Source: Ectocarpus siliculosus
Lineage: Eukaryota > Sar > Phaeophyceae > Ectocarpales > Ectocarpaceae
NCBI GenBank assembly: GCA_000310025.1
Contig: FN649750.1
Location: forward strand, 2,702,538 to 2,766,537
DNA: 64,000 nt
Direction of reading: 5' to 3'
The notes under the pieces are model-generated. The model searched no databases. It saw only the letters and a program-made list of their open reading frames with translations, and was not told the DNA's origin. The number at the start of each line of letters is the position of its first letter. Position 1 is the stretch's first letter. Below are positions 33,201 through 45,112 of the stretch, piece after piece. Position numbers and translations under genes: made by a program.

Positions 33201-36200
33201 GATGTGGGATCGGCGTCGCTGTTGCGGAGCACGAGAATCTGGCCGCCTGAAGCACCTCCCTGCCAGTCGAGCCGGGCCCCACGTATTGCAGGTTTGACAT
33301 ACAGCCAGCACAAGCGGACAAACGACGAGGAAGGCAATTTTCAACGACGAACACGAGCCCCGCCAACAACACAACGCAGTGTACGATAGGGTAGGCGCGA
33401 CCCACGCTTGTCGTTGAAGTTGTTCTTGGGGTAAAGCTTACAAGGCTATTGTTGTGTCGAGAGCAAGGAAACGAAAGAGCGGCGAGGTGGTGAAGGCACT
33501 GGTTGAGGGACTCAACGTTGGAGCTCGGGATATTCTGGGGTTTCTGTTGGGTTTCGTGTTGATCAGACTCGGAAATCCTTTTGCTTATGAGACAAGCCAG
33601 TCATCCAACAGGTACACTGACCTTTCTCGCGTTCTGCGGCATCGGTAGCACCCACTCGAAAAATATCATAAGGAAAGATGCAGCGCTGCATGACTTGCAA
33701 AATGCACCAAGTCTGGGTTGTGAAACGCCGAAAGTAGTAGCAGCAACCGTAAAACGCCAACATCGTCGTCGAACATCCTCGGGAGGAAAGCAACCTGAGC
33801 ATTAATATCCAGAAGGTCGCGCAATCGCACCTTGATCCGCAAAATGTTGGGAGAACCCGCCCGACCATCGTCAGGTACCTCAAAGAACGTCCCGAGGCTT
33901 GCGTCAACTTCCACACCACTACTCCCCTCATCTCCGCTCTCGGTACCATCTTCGTCGTCATCGCTGTTGGTTCTGGGAACACCATCCGTTTGTCGGACGG
34001 CTCGCCTTTGCTCCAGAATGGTGGTACCTCGAGACACAAGACCGCCCGTGGCGACAAGGTTGCCGGAAGAGCCCGTCTCTAGGCCTCCCGTGGCGGTGAC
34101 TCTACCGGTGCCATCGACAACGAAAACCTCTTCCCCCCTCTGTCGCTCGTTTGCCTGTTCCAGGTTGTTATCCTCGGTTTGTTCCCCCCCGCCGACTGTT
34201 GCCTACGCATTTGAGAGTTCGGTTAAACAGCATGAGAAAGGGGCTTGACATGAAATGGTTGGGGCATTCGCTGCTGTTGGCCATGGCAACCGTGTCTGGC
34301 GCGTGTTTGACCATGCCGGCTACAGGAAAATCAGCCTTTCCCTCCTTTATTTTGCCGTGTCACTGGTCGTTGCTGCCATGGTAGACTTGTCCTGACCTTC
34401 CAGCGCCCGCCACGAAAGGCTTCAGGTCAATGTTGTCGTGAGATGTCCCGGCAACTCTATCAGTGGTACCACAAACGCATCTCAAACATTACGCTTTAAG
34501 TGCTGTGAGAGCGTGACCCAAGTCCTCCTTGTCTCGTTGTTGTCCCGTTATAGTCGCCACGCTTGAGATTCGAGCACACCCGTGCGCGTGCACACACGAT
34601 GGGCGGCTACAGTAGTAGGTGAGGTGATTGGTTGGTTTGCCGAATGTTTTTTTTTACTTGGGCAGAACCACAGATAGATAGCCCCCCTCCAAATCTTACC
34701 TGCAAGAGTCGAAAGGAGGTAGAAGGGGACACCTCGGGAGCGGAGACGGACACGACGGCACCACCAAATCCTGCGTTCACGGCTGAGGCCGTTAAAGCGG
34801 GGGTGGAAGCATCGCTCGAGGCCGCGCGAATACCGCCGTGTGCAACCTTGATACGATGAACAAGGCGTGAGAAGGGTACCGATAACAAGTTTCGGAAGAT
34901 GATCATGAAGATACGGCACACATGCTAGAGGACCGATATCAGCAGTAGTTGACTGATGCCATTCATGCGACGAATGTGGCTGCCGTTGTGCCTGTGACAC
35001 CGAACTACCGCCACGACCACCAGTCATCCATACGGCTGGTACAAGATTCATGCACACAACGCCATCTCTGATGTTTCACGCCCCGCTTAACCACAAAAAC
35101 CAAGAGCAAGAACACCGTTTCGAGAATTCATGCTTCATCACACCTCGAATCCCCCACTGCGATCGCCACCGCCACCGCCGTCCTTGATAGAAAGGGTACC
35201 AGAGCGGAGAACGAGGCCACCGTCCACTGTGAGGCCGCCGGAGCTTATGGTAGCGCCGCCGCTACCCACTTTGAGCCCCCCGGCATCCACGTCTAGCCCT
35301 CCAGCTTTGATAGATGTCGCACCGGTGGCCTGTTGTACAATTTAAGAGTAAGCTTCCACATGGCGGGGATGGCTGCTGTCTACTGAAGTGTAGGTTCGAG
35401 GTCATTGTGAGCATGCAGGAGTAGGTTAGGCTAGGGGCGAGTAAAGGTGAGGTGTTGGATGCGTGAAGCTCCGGCGGTGATGATCTTTGATGTTGCCAAT
35501 AGCTATCTCTCTAGCTCTCTCCTTCTCCCCTCCCTGTACGCCCCCGCCTTTGCTGGAAGCGATATTGTACTAGTCTTCCTCCGTGGTAATGGAACGAACA
35601 CTGAGCTACATAGTTATGATGTGTGAGATTGACACTAACCACAACAACAACAACAACAATGGCAAAATTGACGAGGACGACCTTGTCTCACCTTGACCTC
35701 AAAAACATCTTGTCCAGCTGCCGATGCACGCAACAGAACTGCCCCCGCCGCTGCTGCCTTGGAGCCTCCTGCGTCGAGTCTCAGCACGTCTCCCGAAAAA
35801 TCTTGATTGCTCGCAGATATTGCTCCGACGGCACCGGCTAAGCTTGTGCGGTCTTGGGTTGTAGGCAGTCGGAAGGCGGGCACGGAATGGAGGTTATAGG
35901 ATGTGTCGATGAATCATTATGTCAAGGCCGGTGGACCTGGGACTGAGGATTAAGTGTGGCATATTCTGCCTCCTCTAGGGGCTGTGCTTTACGTAGGTTA
36001 TCATCCCCTGCCAGAGACTGGTTGCCATTTCTGTCACCACCCTCGTAATACATATGGCAGTTGCCAGGAACAGCGTGCGCGAGCTGCCGTCACAACCCAG
36101 GCCTCTCCTAACATTGATAGTTTATGGTAGATAGTTGTCATTATATTATTGCTGTGATGTTTTGCCTCCTGCGAAGTTCGCGACACGGTCAGCGATGCGT

Positions 36201-39200
36201 ACTGTAATTTAAATGATGTCGCACCTGCCGGCCCCGGTGTAGCAGATGATGTCGTGGAGACCTCGAGTCGACCATCTGTCACGCCCACGCTTCCACCGCT
36301 GGAAACAGAAATCCCCCCATCGCCGACGCCAAGGCCGCTCCCCACCAAGACATCCCCCTGAACAGTTCGGGGGCTTAACGTTAGTTGGTTTCTCCGTCGA
36401 CGTTAGGACGTTCCTCGAAATAAGCGACTTCTAGAATGCTTGCCTTTGGAGCCGAGGTCGGGGTTGAGCGATGTGCAACGCTCGAAGCGAAAGTACTAAG
36501 GTACCTGAGTTCATTCCGCTCAGACGATTTCGCAAAAGTATATCTAGCCGGACACCCGCACAGGGCCCCACACCCGCACCATCGATTTCCCGACAGTAGT
36601 GTACGCGAGGAAGATGCATGTCAACAAAAAGCACATACATTTTACGTATCTGCCACAGGAGCTGTGGTCGACGTCCGCCGACCTGGACCTGAGTGCGTGC
36701 AATGCCCAACGGCGAACGGCTCCAACGTTTTTTCTATGCCGATTTCATCAACAAGAAGAAAAGAAGATCACATTCTCGTACACGAACAGGTTGTTGTGGC
36801 TTGATTGCTTCGCACCTTGAACGTAGCACCACCCCCAGAAACCTCCAGGTCTCCCTCCTCGAGAAGGACACCACCTCCGCCGGTCATTAGCACCCTTCCG
36901 TCGCCGCCCACCGAAAGCAAAACCTGTTTCTGGCCGCCGCTGTTTTCTTCCTCGCTAGCACCCTCTCCTCCGACCGATAGCTCAAGGAGTCGGAAACTTT
37001 TCGCTCCCGTGCCTGATACAAGGTGAAGAGCAAGCGCGTTGTCACACTCACTATCGGTACCCCACGCGATGAAGTCAGCGTCAAAGTACAAGCTGTGATT
37101 CTGGGATCCGCAGGATCTACGAACAGTTCTTTTTTCTACCTTCGATGCCAATTGCCACGTAATCGGTGTTATCTGTCCATGATTTCGAGACACCAACGTA
37201 GGATAAGCGACGGGAGCTCTCAGCTCTTGTAGGAATTATGGCGATTCCTTCACGTCGCAGTGTGTTTCGCCTCAAAAAATTGCCGACACCGGTGAGAGGT
37301 CCAGCATACCGGATCCACCCATACCCGCCCCCCGCCTCTTTTCTTGATAGCTGCATACCGCCGCACCCGCTGCCCCTTCTTCAATCCTCACCCGGGCCCG
37401 ACTCCCGAACGTTCACCGCCAAGGCTGCTCCGGCGTACGAAAACGCCTGTTCCTCGTCCCGCCTGTCGGTACCGTTTCCGTGGAACGCCCCATTGCCCCC
37501 TTCTTCCTCTAGATCATCCCAATCAAAAGGACCGACTGAGACCAGAAGCCCAGGGGCGTTTTCACGAGTAGACAGGACCTCTGCCCCTCCGCCACGTACG
37601 TTGAGAGAACCACCCGAAACGGTCAAGGCCTTTGGCGGGCGTTTAGTGTTCCACTGGGGGTGCTCCTCGGCGGGGAAGGTTGTACCGGTCCCCGCGGGGT
37701 CATATCCCGGGTAGATTGACGCCGGGGGCTGAATGTGCAAAGAACCTTCGTGAAGGACTAGATCGCCCGCACCAGTAAGCGTCATGACCTTCGAATCGGA
37801 TAATGAGACGGTGAGTGCCAGGAATGGTCACCTTGCAGTCAACGATTGCGATGAAAGCACCAAACAAGTCCGACATCGGAAAGAGAGTACAACTACAGTA
37901 GGTCCGCCTCACCTAGGAAAAGAGAGTACAACTACCAATATACAGCAGATCCGCCTCAACTAGGGTCATTCCTCCTTCACCAAGGCATTTGTTGTCTGTG
38001 TCAGAGGTATTTAGATTTCTTAGTGGACCCTATAGGGCTGCGTACATCTGGTTCTGAACTTGACCATGCCGAGCATCAGGCCGGCCTCTGAAAACGAGCA
38101 CACCAAACAACTGTTGTCCAGACCAAAAGACCACCACATGTTTTTAAAAACAACGGCCCACGACCCTACGAATGTTGAAACAGAATTCGTGCCATCTAGC
38201 CGGCCTGGCCCAATCTCGGGGCCTTGCTCACGTCGTGTCGTCCAGCAATAGCCCTGACGAGGTCGTAGTCGGTGCTGAGCCCCCGGTTGGCCCTAAGCTT
38301 GAGAGTAGCTCCCGTAAAAAACGGGCCCTCCGCCAGGATTACCTGTGACATCCACGAACGGTAGCACACGGAGGCGACTTGGTCCGACGTGAGACGATTG
38401 GCCGTGACGTGTTGGATTGCTCTCCACTCCCCGGCGAGTGGCTCTGATACGCTACGTCGGTACCTTCTGCATGTCTCTGCTACGTCGGCTAGGAAAGTCT
38501 TATCACGTGGTATGTTCTCCCTCCTTCCAGTTCGATCGTCTAACATGCTTAGGTGCCAGACACCCCCGTGGTTTTTCGATACACGCCCATTAGCTGGTCG
38601 GGTGTTGAGAGGAGTTTCAGCGAGCGAGGTGTGCTGGCTAAAATAGCAAGGCATGAAAAGTCACCACAGCGAGATGGCTGGAAACAAAAGATCTAGACTC
38701 GTTCGTTCCCACCCAAAAGCCAATCGGATTGTCAGCACGCCGATCATTTCTTCCCCCCGTCTTCCGATTCATCAATAGTCGCACGGCGTCTTCGTTCACC
38801 GATAGTGTGGCATCTCTTACTGTACAGCTCCGGGACGAAATCACATCGAAGAGTTTTATTTCGATGCACCCCCTTTGCTTTCTCGCGAGAAGTTAAAGGT
38901 TCCTAGCAGAAGAATATTGACGAGCACGCGTATTTTTTTCGCCCCTTCATCGGGACGACAACCACATTCCTATCAAGACGTGTCTAGAGTCTTCCCGTTG
39001 TTTTCGACTGGGAACACCCGTCACACGCTACACACACCTGCGCGTCGTCCGAGTCAGAGATGTCGTCGCAGGCCTCTCCGCCGAAACCGAAAGTGCACTC
39101 ACAACGGCCCGTCTCTCTCACACACCTTCCGTGTCCTGAGCACTCCATGTACTCTGCGTGACGAGATAAGCTTGAGTTGTAAGAGGGGGGCGCAGCTGCA

Positions 39201-41350
39201 GGTACGCGGGGTTCGAAAACGATTTCTCGTTGGTATCGCTCGGCCGGTACAAACGACACTTATTGAACCTGAATCTCTTGGCGCGAAGCCCAGCTGGCTC
39301 GAAAACGGTAGAGTCCTACCGTTAGCAAATTGGCGTATCGTTCGTGCATAGCACTATTCTACGTAGTGCTAATACGTATTGGCGCTGTGTCGTTGACATT
39401 CGCTGTCCGTCACCTTTGACATTCTCGGTGACCATGTCGATGAGCTCGCACGAAGACGAAGCGGCGGAATCCGCTTCGCTCGATATATTGCACGAGAAAG
39501 CCTCCAAAGCAGGGTTTCCAGAGTGTCCGTAAAGGTTGTTTTCCCAGGGTGTGGTGGGAAACCTGTATATTCACCGAGGGAACGAGAAAGTTGGTGCCCT
39601 GGGACCATGACCAACGTCTCACCAGGGTTTCCGGGCTTCAATTTAACGCTCTTCGTAGATTACCTCGCCATTGCCTTGTCTATCAGGGCAAGACAGGCCG
39701 ACATTCTTTACGATGTTGAGATCTATTCCAGGGGCAGAAAGCACCCCAAGGTCTTCTCCGTGTCTCCGAAAGCAACGCATGCATTGATTCGCGTACCTTC
39801 GCTAGCAATGGGCGTTTCGTGTTATGATTTGTCTCAATTGCCTACGCTGCGACCACTGCACTCATATCAATCTCTCTGGGTGGTAAATGTTGTGGAGCTC
39901 GTACTCGTCTGAACAGTAGTGTCTTCTGCGACAACATTCCAGGAGCGGAAGCTGCGGAAACGAGGACGACGAAAACAACAACAACTCCGGGATAGCACCG
40001 TTCGGCTACGTTACACAACCCTACAGTTCACCTCAGGAGTGATATGACATAGTCTGTACCGCCGAACTCGCTGACGGCGCCTCTTTGACACCCTACGCGG
40101 TCGATGTTTGGCAGCATCTGGAGAGCAGCGGCACACTCCAGGTCCCCTGTCTGACGCGCGTCGGCGTTTAGAGTCGTTGACTCTCCGTTGAACGTGACCG
40201 TCAGCTCGCCGCTGATGGGGCCTTCTTCCGCCGTCGTGCGTAGAAGAAGGACCCTATCGGCCTGGTCGGTGGTGAGAGGATCGTCGCCCTTAGGGCACAA
40301 CCCTGAAGACGTGGAATACGACAGAAATATGTCGAGTTAGAGCTCGAGCATCGACCGATGAAACGAGTTATTGCGAAGGGGGTACCCGGGTAGAGTGGAG
40401 GAAGAAGAGGATATGAATGTTCTGAGTTTGTCTCCCATCGTGTTGTTATTGCTGTCGAACCTTCGTTGTAAGATAATGAAATAAATGCAAAACGCGCCAT
40501 GCTCTGCGAAAGGATACGATGTGCATCACGTAGGACGAAGATTCTGTTTGTGGCAGAGTATCAGGACCAGCCTTGGGTGTGACGCTGTTCGTAAGTCTAC
40601 TGTGCTGTAGAGAGCAGCCTACACATTGACCACACTACACTGTACATAAACTTACGCGATACATTGTAGTCCGTCCTCTCCCAAGGACGGGTTGATACCT
40701 GTAACTAAGCCTCCTGAGCAGAAACTTCAGCGGGGTGCGGACATGTTCACACGCCAAGACGCATTCCCATTGGAATAGTTCTCGCGAGTGCAATACAGTC
40801 AGTTGCAGCACAATATATTGTAGACGACCTCCTCACACATCGTAGACCTAGGGACTGCTGTAGACGACAACACTACTATGCACGGAGCGTGACAGTGCTC
40901 TTCACTACCCTACACTACTTACATGACGAACTTCTCTGTAGTAAAGGGGGTCAAAGGTAGCTGTTGCGGTACCCCGAGAGAGTACAAGTAGAGTTAGTAC
41001 AGGGGGGCATGTGTAAATCTTACTGAGAAAATCTACCGTGCGCATCCAACACAGATCGCGCCGCACCGAATCAAATGTACAGATGTACAGATGTTCAGCA
41101 GTACCACATTCGCATCTTAGCCAAACTCACGCGTTCCACAATCGTCGCCCTGGAAGCCCATCTCGCATATACAGAAGGCATCGTCGCCAGGCCCGGTGCA
41201 GATGCCGTGCTGGCTGCACCAGTTTGGACACTTGGCCAGGTAGACAGGGACAAACACGAGGATCAGGAACAAGCCATATCCAATCTGCTGCAGCGCAACA
41301 GCACGCACGATCCGCCCGAACGTGACGTTCGGTGGCCGGGGTACCACCAT
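26391..41350 (-). CDS. EGF / tail-fibre-like surface protein with Peptidase_S74 chaperone domain
   Basis: Predicted secreted or membrane-anchored fibrous protein of ~1,719 residues in 22 exons: 41350-41131, 40302-40032, 39170-39038, 38342-38232, 37788-37392, 37350-37290 (uncertain), 37092-36816, 36357-36225, 35852-35692, 35329-35144, 34846-34700, 34154-33831, 33259-33177, 32844-32710, 31796-31655, 31303-31217, 30840-30601, 29895-29558, 28844-28550, 28171-27659, 27456-27170, 27009-26391. All phases join. The ATG at 41350 has A at -3 and G at +4, with an in-frame stop upstream. Residues ~22-37 are a hydrophobic signal or anchor. EGF-like modules follow at ~41-72 (CSQHGICTGPGDDAFCICEM) and ~175-195 (CSGHGRCVRETGRCEC), around a beta domain starting RLCPKGDDPLTTDQ. 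Next come ~1,200 residues of Gly-rich beta repeats. The C-terminus is a Peptidase_S74 domain: SDARMK (dyad Ser ~1490, Lys ~1495), HGFIAQEVEQVAPEVV, then a coiled coil. In this family the domain trimerises the fibre and cuts itself off at the serine. Confidence 0.85.
32018..32311 (-). mobile_element. tRNA-derived SINE, copy 2
   Basis: Same element and orientation as 17578-17874, inside the intron between exons 14 and 15 of the S74 gene and in the gene's sense direction. The B box here is perfect (GGTTCGAATCC). The 3' end carries an A-rich tail, seen as T-rich 32004-32017 on the plus strand. No clear target-site duplication. Confidence 0.88.
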
Positions 41351-42518
41351 TGTCCCAGAAAGCGTACCGTGGGCCTAGACGCACAAGTACAACCCGTGCG
41401 CTGGTGCAGCACCCAGGATCCCTGTCCCAGCCAGGATCGATCAGGATTTGTCAGGATCGCGAGAGGGCGCCGCGAAGAATCTATGTTGTGTTGCAGCATA
41501 CCGGGAACGAATGTTCGCGCCATCCGTGAACCCCCCTCACCGATCTTGGATCTTGGACCTTTTCTGGTCTATATACAGCGGTAGGTGCGGGTGTGTTGGA
41601 TCCACCAAACAGGGCAAAGCTTGCAACAGAGGCAGCCCGGGGTTCGATGCCACCCCGCACAGAACCAGGATGGGACTTCCTCAGAACGTTCGAATCGAAA
41701 TGCCGCACTGGGTCCGCCAACCGACGGTGAGAATCTCACGGTGATAGGAATATCGTAGGCAAGATGCGTGTTGTACAACAGAAAGAGAGGACGGAGGTAA
41801 TTAATGTAGATACAGCTAGGAAGGGCTGCAGAGGAAGACTAACTATTGTCCGCCAATAGAGAAGGTAAGACTGCCAGCTACGGTTGACTTTTCAACACAC
41901 AGAAATCATGCCCTCGTTTTCAGCGCGGCGTTTTGAATGGCAGCCCGCCCCCCATGTATAGCAAATCTACGGCCACCGAGCCCATTTTAGTCGCCACCCC
42001 GTGCCCGCCACGTTGGCCGTAGGTTGCTGCCAGACAATCAACATGGCCGACCCAAGCAAATTATGCTCAATTCTTTTTTTGAACGGGAAATAGAGTGGTC
42101 ACGTGCCTTCAAAAACGTATGTGTCTGTCTGCACGTCTGCACACAAACCACACACCACGATCGGAGTTGCGCCGCATGTAGCTACGTGTTCGGTCAGAGT
42201 ATCATGTGATGGTCCCAGAGTCTCTGCGCTATAATATCTACAGTAAGTGAGACACATCAGTACTTCGCTACCTTTCATTGTCAACCACATGCAATGCTTG
42301 TGATGTGTGCACCACCAAATCCTCGCACAATGTCCTAGTAATATGAAGCTGTCAAAAATCTCCGAAATTTCGTGCGACCGACCTCAGTTTTCAATCTGAA
42401 CTCGAGGCAAGATATTTGTCAGTACATTCGCGAGTTGGAGTTTTCCAAATACTGTATTACGTAGCATCATATGTTTCTTTTACCCACACATTATGTCGCA
42501 GCATCCAGTGTTTTGGGC

Positions 42519-43889
42519 TTAATAACTCCTTAGCTGTTCTCCCGCCTCCAGTTGTTTCATCAGCCTCTTGATGCTTTTCCATTTGTTCTGTTGGGCACCT
42601 CTCGTAGCCTCTTGCTGAACCTGTAGTTCCTGTTCATCAGCTCTTTGGTCTTCTCCTAGGTCTTCCTCAGATTTAGTCACGGTGTTCATCTTCTTCATCG
42701 ATCGAAAAAATGAACTCGGGTCTAGGCCGATATCCATTGATGATAACCCTGCTGATATTGGGCTTGTACAGCGCAACGGCAGTCCTTCGCGCTCTGCGTT
42801 TCCATTCAGCATGCATGTGGTTAGACTTATGCCTGTTGTTTGACTAGGAGACGTCGTGGTGCGATGCACCATCTTTTGCTCCTGGTGCTAAGCGTACTCG
42901 TACAGTTTTTCTCTCAATAATGCGGGCTACAGCCCGACCGCGTCGAGAGATATTATGACGCACTCCTTGAGCAATACATCTCGACTCCACTCGGTGTACA
43001 GGAGAGACATTTGGCGATGATGAGTGTAAATTCCTGCCGATTCCAGTGTGGATCCATCTGCTTTAGGTCTGACGCTTCTGTATGTATGTCACACATGTTA
43101 ACACAGGAAAACTTGCGAGCAAGCGGCCGCGGCCCTCGATATTGACTGGACACTGTGCGACGAGTTCGACGGGGAGTTCTCAAGCACCCGCCGTTCGCCG
43201 CGGTACCCGCCGTTAGGTCCAAGGCCTCCGTTCTACCACCATCCACCGCCCGAAGCCCTTCAAAATTGTTCACCAGAAGAAGTTTACGATCGACCTTCAC
43301 ACCCGCAACGCTGTTGTAACGGCGACACTTCTCGAGCAATTCCAATTATGGTACCCCATCTGACGGAGACCGAATTACCTTCCAAAGCTTCTCCGAGACA
43401 TTTGGTGACAACCATTGCGTTGCAAACCCTGTCTGAACAAGAGCAACCGTCGTCCAACTCGAACAGCTGTGTTTCGGAGCCGAGTCATAGAAAGTTGAGG
43501 GGCGGTACTTCCAGTAGTACGAGAAAAGATGCAGCATGGCGAAGACCCGCGCTATCTACCGTTGTCGTTCACAGTATGGCGGCAACGGATGATGGTCGCG
43601 ATGTTGTCGATAACGGGAACTTCAATGGTCTCGGTGGTCCATTATCCAAGCCGTCTGGTGTGGAGCAAGTACTTGCCCACAGGAAACGGCGGCGGCGTGC
43701 AAACTTCGCCGTATCGTCGGCGCTGGTGTTGTCCGGCTCAATGGAGGACATCTTGGTGCCGTCAGAGCCCACTCCACCGCCACCACTTGGCTGTGGGCGT
43801 GACGAGGTCGCCCCGGTGCCTGCGGTGTGCGATGCGATCCCGAGGTCAGAGCCGAGGGAAGGGCCTGTGTTGTGCTGGTCATTGTCGGT
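42519..43889 (-). other. Possible minus-strand exons, unknown protein
   Basis: Coding-like pieces on the minus strand include one after a strong acceptor (CATTACCTATCCAAAG, first base 43889) reading TDNDQHNTGPSLGSDLGI, one reading EKCRRYNSVAGVKVDRKLLL near 43340-43260, and a final one at 42872-42519 with a charged coiled-coil-like end (EEDLGEDQRADEQELQVQQE) and a stop. I could not join them in phase. The overlapping plus ORF is an alternative. Confidence 0.25.
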
Positions 43890-43899
43890 CTTTGGATAG
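43348..43899 (+). CDS. Possible 183-codon disordered ORF
   Basis: Starts at a true ATG and stays open for 183 codons. It is Ser/Pro/Arg-rich with a basic HRKRRRRANF stretch, similar in style to the ORF at 45113 and possibly an upstream exon of the same gene. There is no recognisable domain, and it overlaps the minus-strand candidates, so only one reading can be right. Confidence 0.3.
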   Translation: MVPHLTETELPSKASPRHLVTTIALQTLSEQEQPSSNSNSCVSEPSHRKLRGGTSSSTRKDAAWRRPALSTVVVHSMAATDDGRDVVDNGNFNGLGGPLSKPSGVEQVLAHRKRRRRANFAVSSALVLSGSMEDILVPSEPTPPPPLGCGRDEVAPVPAVCDAIPRSEPREGPVLCWSLSVFG

Positions 43900-44518
43900 G
43901 TAATGTAGACTGGTAGAAGCGTGCATGCTGCTTTCCTCGCCGATTCCAATCCGTACAAAGACTCCCCCCCATGGCTGAGGTACACACAGTTAGTTTATTT
44001 TGTGTACCCGACAATTTGTTTTTTCAGTGTCTGCAACGTTCGTGTTCCTCGAGTTTAAAGAGGCCAGTGCTTGGATGGCAAATAGAGAGACCACGTCAGG
44101 AGGCAATGAAGAAAAGATGAAAAAATGTTCTCCCGTGCCATTTGCAGATTTCACAGCACGAAATTACACGAAATTACACAAAAAGGTAAGAAAATGGTGA
44201 GACCACGCCCGTGTGTCCGAACATACTCCGAAATGTATCCACACATATACATACCCAAATACCCGGTACATACGCGTACCACATTGAAAATACGTTTGAA
44301 AACTGAGGGAGATTGCATTCCCTACGGCTAAAAGGGTGCCACACACAAAACGCCCGACCAGTACCTAACACATATCATCTGCACCTTCCCAACATAACAT
44401 ATATGAGACACACAAGACAGCTACCAAACTGTCTTGTTGAGCCTGTTACCCGCAGGGGAGATGTCCCTATATGCTGTCTGGGAAATCGTAGACATACAGA
44501 CAGGTACTTTCTGACGCT

Positions 44519-44590
44519 ATGAGTCCATTTCTAATCTGTCTCAGACTCTTTTCTATGATAGAGATGGTTTCGTTGTGTCATATTAAGAAA
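44519..44590 (-). repeat. Dispersed repeat, copy 2
   Basis: Inverted copy of 10476-10546. It is followed directly by an AAAAAACACACA microsatellite. Confidence 0.85.
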
Positions 44591-45112
44591 AAAAACACAC
44601 ACACACACACACACACATGAAACAGTCATTTCCCTCTCCGTTTTATTGCTCTCTGCGGAATGTGTAGACCCACCGGAAGCTAGTAGCGAGGTGGCACGGA
44701 GTTTACAACCCTGCTGCCGAAATCGCCGAAGTTGTCATGCATTCCCGTAAAGGTCCACCAAAAATTGTTTCGCCTCGGTGTGGTATGCAGTCGCGAAATG
44801 CAAACGGGTTTCAAACCCGCCAACCTTTTATCTTGTGTCTACACTCGTCAGCACCTTTGGAGCGTTTTCTGTTATACACTACAGCGATACATCTCTTCAA
44901 CAACCGCTGATCCCTCCCGTTCTTGTCATGATTTGGTCTCAGCCATCATACAATCTCCGCGAGCTCTGGATGCTGGGATATTTCGCCTGGCCTGAGAGGT
45001 CCACCGGGCGAGGAACAGAACACCGTCGACGTAGAGGATCTAAAGGAAAAAACTACCGTTGTTGGCGTACTTCAGTCTCGAGACGAAGAACGGATCAATC
45101 AACACATGAGCG

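Larger units (their letters stand above)
41351..45112. other. Region between divergent S74 gene and 760-codon ORF
   Basis: This should hold both promoters. A plus ORF at 43348-43899 and minus coding-like pieces at 43889-42519 compete and are listed separately. A CA microsatellite lies at 44595-44618. Confidence 0.5.

Noticed and set aside
39523-39912. Plus-strand 129-codon ORF
   Set aside because: It lies wholly in an intron of the S74 gene and has no motif or good start.
26391-41350. Integrated virus or phage fibre gene
   Set aside because: Twenty-two phase-consistent spliced exons, EGF modules and a signal or anchor segment point to a host gene. No other viral gene is nearby.
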